Shown: piece after piece, positions 46,411 through 58,421 of the stretch
Numbering within the stretch: position 1 is the first letter of the stretch
Layout: every line of letters begins with the position of its first letter
Source of the DNA: Auricularia sp. M13
Lineage: Eukaryota > Basidiomycota > Agaricomycetes > Auriculariales > Auriculariaceae
Reading direction: 5' to 3'
Assembly: GCA_037042915.1 (NCBI GenBank)
Contig: CM073204.1
Location: 682,001 to 746,000 of the forward strand
DNA: 64,000 bases
Notes under the pieces: generated by a model
Seen by the model: only the letters and a program-made list of their open reading frames with translations
The model's database searches: none
Told to the model about the DNA's origin: nothing
Position numbers and translations under genes: made by a program

Positions 46411-46779
46411 TGATGACAAGGCTGTTATTGTTCAATACATAGAATTACAGTGAGCGAGGATTGGTTGAATAAATTGTAAATAAAGTATCACCAAATGTGA
46501 ATTACATAATGGTGTATATATAATTCTGGAAGCCCTCTTTAGGCTCTATAATGTAGTATATTTTTCTAGAGGCACAGGTGCAGCTCAAGGTGACAGGAAG
46601 GATGCGATGGAGAGTGTAAAAATTAATACTCTGTTGCAGTCATCCTAGTTATTGCAGGCTCTGCTACACACCTTTAGTGCGCTGGCTCATATTCTCTGTG
46701 CCTCAGCTATGTCCTTTTGCCCTTGGGCTTCGTCTTTCCCCTTGGTCTTCACCTTTGGTGGGTAGCGAATCTCGGCACT

Positions 46780-47079
46780 ACAGTGGGGAAACATGAGAAT
46801 GCTGGTCCATAAATTGCATATACCACGTAATCTACTGCAGGGAGAACTATGGTGTTAATATGGGACTTGTAGCTCTCAAAGAGCTCTATCAGGTGGTATA
46901 TAGGTACTGGCAAAGAGGTGCAATACGGGGGTGAGAGAGAGGATCGGATGAAGAGGTGGAAAATCACATCGCCAGAATCAGGTCCTCCGGATCATTTGAG
47001 GTTTCCCTCTCAACCTATACGTAATTCTGAGGTGAGCTTACTATTTCAGCCAAAGTGGTTGGATGTCCCATTCTGGAGC
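46780..47079 (-). repeat. Inner fold-back arm, left
   Basis: About 300 bases matching 47282-47582 on the opposite strand with very few differences (for example ATGTCCCATT versus ATGTCCGATT). Both start at ACAGTGGGGAAAC and end at TTCTGGAGC. A spacer of about 202 bases separates them. Confidence 0.9.
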
Positions 47080-47281
47080 AATTTCTCAATTAACCTGGAT
47101 TCCATGCTTTCTATATCCGGGAATTGAATGACCTTGAGGGCCAACCAAGGGTCAGACAATCCTTCTCAGAGCATAAAACTACATATAATTTACTCTAGAC
47201 CATGTCTCAGTCCAGGGGTATGCAGTTAGGTAGGCCATTGCCTCGTTCAGAGGTTGAGCAAGCAGAAATTGTGGGTCCACT

Positions 47282-47582
47282 GGCTCCAGAATCGGACATC
47301 CAACCACTTTGGCTGAAATAGTAAACTCACCTCAGAATTACGTATAGATTGAGAGGGAAACCTCAAATGATCCGGAGGACCTGATTCTGGCGATGTGATT
47401 TTCCACCTCTTCATCCGATCCTCTCTCTCACCCCCGTATTGCACCTCTTTGCCAGTACCTATATACCACCTGATAGAGCTCTTTGAGAGCTACAAGTCCC
47501 ATATTAACACCATAGTTCTCCCTGCAGTAGATTACGTGGTATATGCAATTTATGGACCAGCATTCTCATGTTTCCCCACTGT
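47282..47582 (+). repeat. Inner fold-back arm, right
   Basis: Reverse complement of 46780-47079. Identical ~66-codon frames occur in both arms only because they are the same DNA; there is no sign that they encode a protein. Confidence 0.9.
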
Positions 47583-49304
47583 ATCTCCCTGCCTCAGACC
47601 ATGTGCCAGGGGTGCATCCTGGGCTGGTCAGCTCTCAATATGATCTACTTGCTGTCCTCTATCCAACTAGCGGGTGATAGTGTCACGGCAGAGTGCTCAT
47701 CACTTGCTGAGACTGATGCCCAAGAGAGGAGAGAGGGACAAGGAAGAACAGACAAGAGGTACAATTACGGTGCGCGGTGATTGCGCCCATACGTCGCTTC
47801 CGTTGGATCTCTTTTGCCGCTTTGCCCGCTCTGTCTGACCAATATACCCGTCCTGCATGCCTCTCCGGACCGCTGGCACCTCAGATACCTTCTCTCGGTG
47901 TCTGGACCCTTGTCAACCTCGGTCCTTGGATGCAACACGCCATTGCCATTGTCGTCAACCACCGCTGCGTTGGTTTTCAACCAGCATGTAGCCGCTCGTC
48001 GGTCCGTCTCCTTGGTGTCACATTACGGCCTACACCTTCAGATATGCAGCACATCACACCTTAGGCATTGCCCTGCATTGCCGGTCCGCGCGGGGAGTCC
48101 AGGCAAAGCTGCAACGATCTTGCCAACGTCCATCCTTCACCCTCTGTCCCATGGATGCTCGACCGCTCCGGTACCTCGGACCTCGGCCGCCACACTCTCC
48201 TCGGTCCGCACTCGGCACTGTCCATGGTCCGGAGGATGTCTGGACACATTGGGAGTCTCGATTGTTGGGTGGTGCGCTTGTACTGCTTGCCGACGTGTTG
48301 CGCTCACTGCTGCGCTCGCCATTGCGTCGGCCCCCTTTCTCCCCCGGTGTCAGTGCGTGCATACATGCAAGGACACCTCGGTCTGTCTCGGATACCCACC
48401 TGATACCCTCCATAGGCATGGACATCCTTTATCACATTCGTCCGGAGTCATTCTGCGCTTTCGGCACAACGCTTCGCTCTTTCTTGACCCTCCCTTGACT
48501 CCCTTTACCCCCCATTGCTTACACTGGCTCCAGATTACCCTTGATCACTTCCCCGATGTCTTTCCCCATTGCTTTCGGACCTCCCTTTGGTGATGGTTGG
48601 CTTCCTCTGTCGTCTGGAGCACTCGAATCCGGTTGGCCTCTGATCGGACTATATGTACCGGCGATTGCCCTCGGATGTACCCTAGGTTGGATCTGGTCTA
48701 TTATGTGTTTGACCTTCTCCTCCTGAGTACCCTTCCTGGTCGACTATACCTCCTGGTCGGTCCTGTATGCAGCACACTGTGACAAACAGCCTGAGGTGTG
48801 CAACCCTGGCCAAGTCTCAGTCCAAGGGGAAACAGTGCGCCAACCTCCTCTCTTGGGTGTCAGTCTTGGTGAGTGACGAGCACTCTGCCATGACAAGAAG
48901 AAGCGTTCACAGTGGCAAAACAGATCCAGTGGGAGCATATGGGCATGATCGCCATGTACTGTGACATGTATCTGCTTGGAATTGTGTTCAATGTACCTTA
49001 ATTTGATATAATCAGTTGTACTGCTCATATTTTCCTTCCAGAATCCTCCTGAACCTGTCTGAGCACGAGTGAAGTGCTTTGCTGTGACAGTTGCATACCA
49101 AATCATGCTTGGACATCCATTCTTCCTCTCTGGCTTAGATATATTATCTTCAGACATAATATTATAGAGCCCATTGAGAGCTACAATAATCATATATACT
49201 TCATAATTTTTGGCCTCTTAGTTTCAATGTTATTTGCATTCTTTTGAACAGAGGTGCTTGAGTCTTACCATATATTGCCATCAATGGAGCTCACCATCAT
49301 CTCC

Positions 49305-49375
49305 TCCCTGGTCTAGTGGTTAAAGCATGGATGGGTTTGGCACTGGCGGCTGGTTGAGGGTTCAAATCTTGTGCA
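49305..49375 (+). repeat. tRNA-derived SINE-like head, right
   Basis: A box TGGTCTAGTGG at 49309-49319 and B box GGTTCAAATCT at 49359-49369, on the plus strand and therefore inverted relative to the left head. It resembles the left head in both boxes and in the GGTTGAGGGTTCAA context. Confidence 0.75.
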
Positions 49376-49589
49376 GGTCAGGATTCATTTTGACTTGCGC
49401 ATTGAGATGAATCCACTCCTAAGTCGCATGTGAGCCCCCTGAAAGTTGGGACTACCAAATCTGGGACTCTGGAACTTGGGACCTCCAGAGGTTGGGACCT
49501 CCAGTAGAAGTTGAGACCTATGTGCCAATGAAAGCTGGGATTTGGGTCCCAACTCTCAGTACTGGAGGACTTGGGACCAGTATACCAGA

Positions 49590-49860
49590 GGAAGGGAGGC
49601 TTACATATGTGAGGGCCCGCTACTCTCCTCACCGCTGTAGAAGCGAGAGAGCATGTACTGAATGAGGTTCTGGTCGATGTTTCCGAAGGCAAGTAGGTAG
49701 ATTGCTAGGTAGGTAGATTCGCGGAATATGGTCCTATACAACACTCAGCAAGTCTAACGCCGAGTGTTAAACGGGCCCCGCTCCCAACCCAAGTCCGCTG
49801 AAGAGATCGGCGATGGGCTCCTGATTGACAACATAGTGCTTGACCGCTGGGCCCTGCAGG
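49590..49860. other. Intergenic
   Basis: Between the composite element and the diverged repeat B copy. A short AGGTAGGTAGATT / AGGTAGGTAGATT direct repeat sits near 49693-49720. Nothing else seen. Confidence 0.35.
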
Positions 49861-50410
49861 ATGCGGAGAAGTTGAGTGCCTGACCGAGGGCTAATCGTAA
49901 GCGACGGGGAAGACGGTAACACGAGAAAGGGCACGTACAGCAATCCTATCGATGCGCATAGCAAAGCGCGAGTCCGGGATCTGCAGTACCGCGAGAAAGA
50001 GGACAGGAAAGGGAATGGACCGGAGCGGGAGACGAAGGTGGGAGCGGCAGCGCTCTGCAGCAGAAGGCAGACAACTGCGCGACCGCAGCTCGACGAAGAC
50101 CAAGGCAGAGGGGGTTGCGGTGACACTGGGCGAGTTGCCGTAGGATGAGGCATGCGGCCGGCGCAATGTCCGCGCGGGTCCCAGGCGGGGTCGCCAAGCT
50201 GAGGCAACTCGAGCGACGGATGTGGGGGACGGACAAGAACCTCAGCAAGTTCGAGGGACGGCGAATGTGTGGCCAGTCATTTTTGCAGATTTCACCAGCC
50301 TGGCGTGGTTGTGCGCGCTGGCTTGCGCGCTGTCCTGGCGGCATGATCCCGCGGATTGAAACGCCCGAGTGTCGTGGAACGTAGTAAGGCGGTAAGGGTG
50401 TCCGAGATGC
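49860..50410 (+). repeat. Repeat family B, copy 4 (strongly diverged)
   Basis: Shares the order of landmarks with copies 1 and 2: GCCAGGC, CTGAG, GCGACGGATG.GGGGA.GGACA, GTGTGGCCAGTCATTTTT, CCTGGCG, CCTGATC-like and GGAACGTAGTAAG. Many substitutions and indels separate them, so this is an old copy of the same family in the same orientation as copies 1 and 2. Confidence 0.7.
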
Positions 50411-52063
50411 GCTGTAGGAATGCCTCGCGCGACGTCGGACGAGGATATGCAAGGCGCTATAGACGCGCACGCCGCTTAGCTTGACGAGGTCATCCGGCCT
50501 ACCAGCCTAGTTGACTGCCGACATACAGGATACTTTGCCTCTGATTAGCTTAAATAGTGGAAGAAGAACAAGACGGACCATAAACAAATGTCGAGAGCTC
50601 GCCGGTGCAGCTGGAGCACACCCCCGCGCACTCTGGTAATCGCCAATCGCTGGATTTATGCGAGGGTCTCCGCCACAGAGGAAGTTGTAGCGCTGACAAC
50701 GGTTGGCGGGACTTGGCGCGCTGGGTCGGGCATCATGCTGGACGCCGGCCACTTGGACGGGTGATGTGTTCGTTGCAAGAAATCAGCTGCGATGACGAGT
50801 AGATCCAGCTGGCGTTGTGGGCAGCGTGTGGGGTGAACATGAGCGACGATATCGCGGAATGTAGGGCCGGGTAAGGCGCGAGTGTCGTGAGCGACGCCAA
50901 ACGGCTGGCAGGGTGCATGGCGAGCTCGGCATGAATAGATGTCGGCCGGTAGAATGAGCGACGAGCTGTGGGCAAGACGTTGTTCGCCGGCGCAGCGGCG
51001 TCACGAGATGCAAGCGCTCGAATCATCCGCGGCGTAAGTGCACTATGGCCTGCGTGCCCATTGGGGTCTAGGGTGAGCTTGCGGCCTGGGCCTGCGTATC
51101 GTGGGAATCAACAAGGGCGGCTTCGTCGGAGCGACGGTCGACAATGTTGTGCTTGTGCTACACGCTGGTGCGTGGTCGCGACAGTGATGATGTAGCTCGA
51201 CTGCTAATCATGTCAACAGGGGAGGCAGCCCCTTTCTGTCGCGCCATTGAATAGTACGTGGTTTCCGCAGAAACGGAACCGTCAAGCGCAAGATTTCGTT
51301 GGCGCCATCGGAACACGCTCGAATATGATGTCGTTAATGTCGAGGCATTTTTCCATAGGTCTGCGTCCGCTCGCGACGCAAGACCAGCCGGTGAAGGTGG
51401 GAATCGCGCAGGATGGGCAGACATTTGTGCCGGGTGCCTCGATCGCGCGCCAGCTGTCCCAAGGCCGACAGGGGGGATTTTACTCGCCGTCGGTCGCAAT
51501 GGACTCGTCGCGCGCATCAGGTATGCCGCATGCGTGCCGCAGTACGCCGAGCCGCTACCGCGGGGCGCGAAGCGAGGTGCGGGTTTCGTAGCTGCGCCCC
51601 GGGAAGGACGGCGAGGATGATTACGCAACACCAACATGATGCCGCACTTCATCGAAGGGTCGCCTATGCTGCAGGTATCGCCGCCGCCATTGCGGTGAAG
51701 GGTTGCGATGGCTGGACTGCGACCCTTAGGTTTGCAAACGCCGGCCGTAGAATGGAGCGTTCACTCACCAGCATCGCAGAGAACAATACTGGCCCCACCG
51801 TGGCCGACAAGCTTGCATGCAGCGCTTAGGATCCGTGAGTAGTGCTAGATAAGCGTCATTTACTGTATGATAGGTCAGGGGCGATCGGAGACGGTGAGCG
51901 TAGCCTTACTGAGGGACAACGGGTTGGCGATGATTTCGATATGGCCCAAGAAAATGGAAGGCTGACATTAAGTTAGGAAATGCCGGACCCATCGCGAAGC
52001 TTAGCTCACGGGTGTATGCGATGGTCTCGAGAGGCCCATATGTGGGTGACGCTGTTGACGCCG
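50411..52063. other. Intergenic, decayed
   Basis: Coding-like phrases occur on the plus strand near 50960-51030 and 51380-51480 (KVGIAQDGQTFVPGASIA), but frames break and no domain is recognised. The long minus-strand frame at 51652-51158 overlaps and appears to be a GC-driven shadow. I assign no gene. Confidence 0.35.
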
Positions 52064-55000
52064 ACGTTCGAGGAGAGGTAGGTTGGAATGTATCGCCCAG
52101 CAGCAACCGGCAAGTCAGAAATCGCGGAGGAGTATCGCGCCACCGAAATAAGTGCTCGAGGGCCCTGGCGATGCTGGCCACGCGGTCATGCGCGTCGCTG
52201 TCGCAGCCGACGCTGACGGAGAAGTGCTTCATGTCGTTTGCGTCGCGCGTGCACGGATGCAGCGCTCTGCGACCGCAGATGACAGCTGAAGATGAAATAT
52301 CAGCAGTCAATACGGTGCGCATGGCGAGCCCGAGCTTACAACCGTTGGCGACGCCGCGCATGACCAGGTGGCTTGTGCAGGTGCACCCTCGCCTTCCTTT
52401 ACGCGCCGTATAGCTTGACTAGACCGCAGCGACAAAGGCGCACTATCGCGGGTCTTGCCCGCCTGGTGCTGCGAGGTGGTTGAGCAGGTTTTCGTCGCTG
52501 TTCTGAGTTGGATGCGTACCGCAGGAAATTCCTCTTCTGTGCCCTGGTAGCCAGGGCTGGTCGCGGGTAGCTGACATGACGATCAGCTGCTGGATGGGCT
52601 CGGAATCTTGTGCTTACCAGGCGGCTGGCTAGCGAGGTTGTCCCAGCCGAGACCCTGCGCGATTCGTATTGAGCGACCTTGTAACTAGCGTCGTCAGTGC
52701 GCGGCCCACGTACCATGATGGTACCAGCAGCCAATGGAAATCGCTGGAGACAGGATGACCTGCGTCGAACGAGTAATAAATGGCGGACAGCCTTTTCGCT
52801 CTTGACGGCGCCGAGAAGACGAGGGACGTTAACGAAAATGATGTAGTGAGCAAGCCCGTATTTTTCATCCAGATCTTGCGGCCGTTGCTGGGAACGGCGG
52901 CGGAAAGAAATATGGAGTCCGAATTGAGGCCTAGGGTCTGGAAGATATCGACTGCGCCCTCTACATCCGGCTTCGAGCGCTGGTCTAACGGCAAGACCTC
53001 GAGCGGTGCGCGGTGGCTTACATGCATCTGATAGTTGCACTGGTGGAACTCAACGCTCAGGCGGTTGAGCGCAATGTGACGAGCGCGCAAAGGCGCTGCC
53101 AAAGAGACGATGCCCTTCAGAATCGCGACACCGATCGAGCATCCACCAACCCGACGTACTAGAACTCAAACGCCACCTGACACCGCCGGCCATCTTGCCG
53201 CCAACGAGACTCGAGACGAGGACCGCGGAGTACTTGCCCACGGTACGGGTGTGGCCGCGTTAAGAGCCGATGCAAGCTGTTCGCCGTTGTCGGGAATAAT
53301 AGCGAGTTCGACTTCAAGGTCGCCCACGAGTCCTTTGGCAGACTCGATGTGTTGCCGACGAGGTCCTGGGCTTTCGACGTAGGGATGCCCTCGACTGTGT
53401 TCTTGAGCTTCTACCCGATAGTGGAGCGACGAACATCTAGAGCCTGGATTGGCACATCGAGAACGGAAATTCAGCGGCGGCAGCAGGTCCAGCGGCGACG
53501 GGAGGTGCAACGGCGGCGACGGTGGCAGCAGCAGCACGTGGGTCGTCGGTGACAGGTTCGTCCGAGGTGATGGCATGGAGTAATTTCTTTTGTATGGTTC
53601 TCCTGAAAGACTATAGCGAGAAGAGCCCGATGGAGTGGTCCCGCGTCTCGTAATTCGCCTTGAACCGGCGGGTGGCTATGTCCGTGAATTTGTGACTGGA
53701 TCCCATGTAGATGTGCCGCATAAGCTTGCTCTGTGGAACAAGCGGTTCAGGCGGCGCGAATCGATACTGCGGATTTGTGAGCAAGAACGACCATGAGCTG
53801 GTCGAACACGAACCGCGAGGACTTCCACTAGGCCAGCTTTTGGCGTTTTTCAGAGCCGCCGCAGATCTCGGTTTCCCACCCCCGCACAAGATCAGAGCCG
53901 CACTGTGCGACACGCGCAACCATGTTGTCCTTACTGGCCGCGAGCCGTGATGCTGCACGGCGGGGTGCTAACTTTGCAATGTCAAGACCTGCTTTGCAAC
54001 TCTTGCGCATTAAAACGCTGACCGAGCTCACCGTGGATCTTTGCTTTGCCCGCGCTCCCTGCTTCCGCATGCTGTTCAGCTCGGCGCGGGTAACGAGTTC
54101 GGGAACGTATTTCATGTTGAACAGAGCTGCGCGGTCACGGTGTTGACTTTTTTCGACAGATCTAACGTGCCACTACGTGAGCAAGCACGCCCATGATTGA
54201 ACGAGACTGACATGTACAGAAAGGCACGACTCCAGCCCAAAGGCATCTTGAATAAGACGGTACGTCGAAGGGGTGGCATAATAAGGCTTTAGCAGGATTG
54301 TAGCCCTGGTCCTTCCGCTGCTACACGGAGTTATGAGGTAGTTCTTGGCGGTGGTGATTTGCTCAAATGTGAACTGCTCTGTTAGCTGAGCCGACCATCA
54401 TCAGAGTGCTAGATGTTGCGCTGTCAAAATACATACCTTGGCAATGTCGATCTTCTCGACCTTGACATATTTCATACATTGGTAAGAGCCAGGCAGGGCC
54501 ACAAGATCTCCGGCCCAAACGTAGTGTTGACCTTGTAACGTGTGAGTATGGGCCATCGTACATGCCGAACACCTCCACACACCTCGACCTCAAGGTTGAC
54601 AGAATCAAGCAGGCGGTCGCCGGTCTGACAGGCGACCTTGACAGCCTCACGGAGCGCGGCATTGTTGAGCGTCTTGGAGATGCGCATCGCGTTTGGGGGC
54701 AATTGTGTTCGTCGTGCTTGCCTGTACGTTGCACCGTGACGATCTTGTAGAAGCCGACGTCGATGAGCGCTGAATCGGGAGGACGTCGACGATCGAGGCG
54801 AGGGTAGAGTGGTGCATCGGGGCCTGACCAGTGAAAGCATAGCTCTTTCAGGCAAAGCCCTTGGCAGGCATATGCTCGAAGGTCACCATCTCGGTGACGA
54901 GGGAGGTGATCTGAGCGGGTGCGTCGCAACCAGCGAACTGGACCGGTGGTTTGAGGGCGAGCGGACGACTATGTCTGCGAACAAGGGGTGGGTCTCGACG

Positions 55001-58000
55001 TTAACATCTTTGTTCATCGTATTTGTTCATCGTATCGAAGGTCATGCTCGTGTACCGCTGGCGGATTTCGCGAGAATGGATGATATTCAACGGCGGGTGA
55101 ATGCCGACGATTTGAAAAGGCGTATATGGCGGCGAAAAGCGGCGGGGGCGGGTTGAACTGGTTTGTGCCCTTTAGGTACGGCTGGCCGGCCAAGTTCAGG
55201 ACGAGGCGCGCAGGTCATCCGATGGTCTGCACCGCGCGTGAGCCTGGCAATGCGCGTGAGATATCGTAGTTCGGCGCTTACGACGTACGAGGCTCGGAGC
55301 GCATCCCGATGTTGCCGTCACGCATGCTAGCGTGACGAAGCGCCACAGTCAGCTCGTCGCCTGGCAAGACCATGCCCGCAAAAGCGACGTCGCACCTTAA
55401 TGCTAATGAGGGAAGTAATGCGATCATAGCATAATGAACTTACGGAGTGACGCGCTCGGGAACGCATACAGCGTGAGCGTACTGTACGTACTTGCACGGC
55501 GCAGCGTTGGAAGGTAGGCCGTGCGCAATTCTCCCTGGGAGCTGCGCCAAGTGCGAAGAGGGCAGGTTGAGGTGGATGGGGTCGGGGTCGCCCGAAAGCA
55601 CGCCGCAGACATCGCCGGTCACTAGACGGCGGCGCAGCCTCGATCGGACGGAGCCATTCCTCGGGCAGACGAGGCGAAGCAAGTCGCCGTCGATGGCGGA
55701 CAGGAGGATGGCTTTCCTGATGGTCTGAAACAGAGTCAATCTCGCATTGTACACGTTGGCTAAGAATTGGGAATAGGAAAAACGTACCTGCCAGCCGCTG
55801 ACACTGGAAAAATCCATTGGAGCTTAGCCGCAGCCGCTCCTGGCCGTCTTGACCGTCTCGCACGCGTCGACGACGCCGGAACAAGATTGTTCGATGGCGG
55901 CGGCGTCGATGGCGACGTCCGGCCCCGGTCCGGCCCCTTGACGACGTCGCGAGCGTTGAGCGCAAGCTCGGACACCTCAGCGTTGTCACCGGAGCAAACC
56001 TTCCGGGAGGAGCTCTTTTTGCGGGTCTTTGCGGCCTTGCGGACGGGGACGAAGCCCTGGTGACAGTAGTGGAAGACGAAGGGCAAAGCCGGTGGGCTCC
56101 TCGAACAACGCAAGGTTAATCCGACGCGGACGCTCCGTTGAGGCCTTGTGCGAGGGCGACGTGGCGCCGTACGAGACGAGTGCATCAGAGCGCTCGACCT
56201 TGACCGCATTGCCGTTTTGGAGACTGACAACGACCTGCTGGCCGACGCGAGGCGCGAAGTCGCGCTTCAATGGGTTCGCGAGGTAAGACGATCCTTACGC
56301 AATGTTGGGCGTCGAGGAATGCGCCAAGCCAGCCAGTCAAAGCGCTGGCTAGGGCGCTCAGCCTCGCCGCGGTGTCCGCCACCTCGCTCGTAACGGCGAA
56401 CGTGATGCTGTCGGCACACGCGCCGCGCTCGACACCGACCAAAGTCAAAACTTCGGGGCCGGCATTGACGCTCGGGTAGTCCGCAGAGAGTGTAGCGTTC
56501 CCGTCATCGCCGACTGAAGCGGTCAAGGATGCTCTTGACGAGGTTGTTCTCGATGTGTGGGAGAGCCGAGAGACCACTGACGGGCTCGTCAATGACCGTC
56601 GAGTGCTTGACGGCAACAAGCCCTTGCAAGATGCACACGCGCTGAGAGGCCTGGTCGGACACGGCTTTGATGACCTCCGAATGCCAGAGAGAATCCTGGA
56701 CGAGTCCTATGAGAACGAGGCCCGCTCACGGAAATCACAAACGAGTGCGTTACCTTCTTGAACCAAACCGTCAAGGACGGGGAATAAACCGCACCTGCTT
56801 CCGGCGCTGCGCGATTTCGAGGAAGCAAGCCGTGTCCTCGCAGGCGAGGAGCAGCTCGGTAGTCCAGGGTAAGCCTGGAAGAACTGCTCGAGAAAGGTGT
56901 GGGTCGTCCAAGGACGAATGCAATTGTCGTCTGTTGCCTTCCAGACCTTGACGCCGCATGTGGTGATCTTGCGACTCGGCTCGCCGAGCTCAGAGCGAAA
57001 TCATGGGGATGCCGACCGTTTCCTTGAAATGCGTTCCTTCCCATTGAGCATCGGCAACACCGGGCGCGGCAGCGATGAGCTCCTTGACGACGCGGCTCGT
57101 GCGTTCCTCCTTGGCAGCCATGACGCAGCCTGGCGGTATCCCAGGATGCAGCACCATTCGCGGGGTGTTGCTTGGTCGTGCTCCGTGACGCGCTCGTCGT
57201 ACGGCAGGCAATGGACAGCACATTCCGTTACGTTGCGCGTCAGCGTACCAACCTTGTGGCGGGATATGTGTGCCATCAGGCCGAGGACGTCCGGGATGGA
57301 CCAAAGCTGGGCTCAGGACGTGTCGATGCCGATATTGAAGAACGCCGGGACCGTCTTGATAGTGTCAGGCTGGAAATGCTTACACATGCGTGAGCATCGA
57401 ACCAGTGACATGTAGAGAAGATACAACACACTAGAGAGATATGGGAACTGCAAGAGGAAAACCGGTGATCGCGGTCGAGCCTGAGCCGAGGGTGGGACGG
57501 CATTACTGTACTATATGCCAGGCGTCAGCTTTGTGGCTCTAAAGATCCAGTCCGGACGACATACAGCTGCTGGGCGCTCGAACGCGCGCTCTAGGCGGGC
57601 GTGGATCGTGGACGCGAGCTCTTCATCGCCTGACGCTGGGCGCGGGAGATGGTTGCGCAGAATGAAGCGGCGCGGTGACTCTTCGGAGGGGGGAAGGGGC
57701 ATGCGGAGACGGCAGGCAAGCATGTGGCAGAGCAGGACCTCGGGAAGCCCATGCTTCCTAGATGTAGAGTCGGTTTGGCCACGGCAAGCGAAAGTGTAAT
57801 AGCCAGAAGCTCGCAGACACGACATGACGTGCCAGCGACGAGGCGTAGCCCAGGCCACGACCTCGCCGAGTGTAGTTCGCGCGTGCGCGGCGCTTGCGCG
57901 GGCTGGCGGCGAAAGCAGCATGAGCGCCTGTTCCAAGCAGCGGGCGCGCAGCCGGGATTCTCCGGCGCGCGCTCCTTCAACAGGCTCGAGGCTCCATTCC

Positions 58001-58030
58001 GGAAATGTAGACCGCTCCTGCTCCTTCCTC
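52064..58030 (-). repeat. Right arm of the ~5.97 kb inverted repeat
   Basis: Reverse complement of 15187-21155. The inner end lies at the CGAGGAGAGGTAGG block (about 52067) and the outer end just after CTGCTCCTTCCTC (58030). Both flanks differ from those of the left arm, so this is a bounded duplication and not an extended palindrome. Its decayed gene content runs on the minus strand and carries most of the same stops as the left arm. Confidence 0.9.
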
Positions 58031-58421
58031 GCACCCACACTTTTGGCCTCTTTATCTTTTCCGTTAGGCGAACTTTTTTTCTCTCACTGGTAGGCCCCTC
58101 CCACGAATTATTGTCCATTGTCGCCGATATGAAGCACAACCGAACCTAACTCCTCGTTCAGACGCACTGACTTTATGCTCACTTTCGGAACAATCTTAAT
58201 GTTGGCAATTTTTGCGTGGATAACGTGCTTCTTCACAGGGTCTGTGCACTTCTTGCCGTTACATCATATCTACCATCTAATTCGTCCAGCAGGAGTTTAT
58301 CAATTAAACCTCGTCCCTGATAAACTATTTTTATCCTACTCCATGTCACGTTGCAAGCGGAATACTATTTTTATCCTACTAGTTCACACCTTGTATTCAA
58401 GAGCAATCTGCAGCGCTATAA
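58031..58421. other. Intergenic
   Basis: Pyrimidine- and AT-rich sequence with a direct repeat of ACTATTTTTATCCTACT (about 58324 and 58364). No gene seen. Confidence 0.4.

Larger units (their letters stand above)
46116..49589. mobile_element. AT-rich composite fold-back element with tRNA-like heads
   Basis: Bounded by terminal inverted repeats: CTGGTATAATGGTCCCAAGT at 46117-46136 and its reverse complement, with one mismatch, at 49569-49588. Inside each end lies a cluster of GGTCCCAAG-type words, then a tRNA-like segment in inverted orientation (46335-46410 minus, 49305-49375 plus). The centre holds 300-base fold-back arms (46780-47079 and 47282-47582) and a smaller inverted pair (about 47684-47745 and 48849-48893). 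It is much richer in A+T than its surroundings. It carries no transposase I can recognise, so mobility would have to be supplied from elsewhere. No target-site duplication could be identified. Confidence 0.8.

Noticed and set aside
47781-48593. 270-codon plus-strand ORF inside the composite element
   Set aside because: Pyrimidine-rich, Cys/His/Leu-rich text without splice logic or family resemblance; an antisense frame is also open.
46335-49375. Two tRNA genes
   Set aside because: A and B boxes are present, but I could not close acceptor and anticodon stems; better explained as SINE-type heads.
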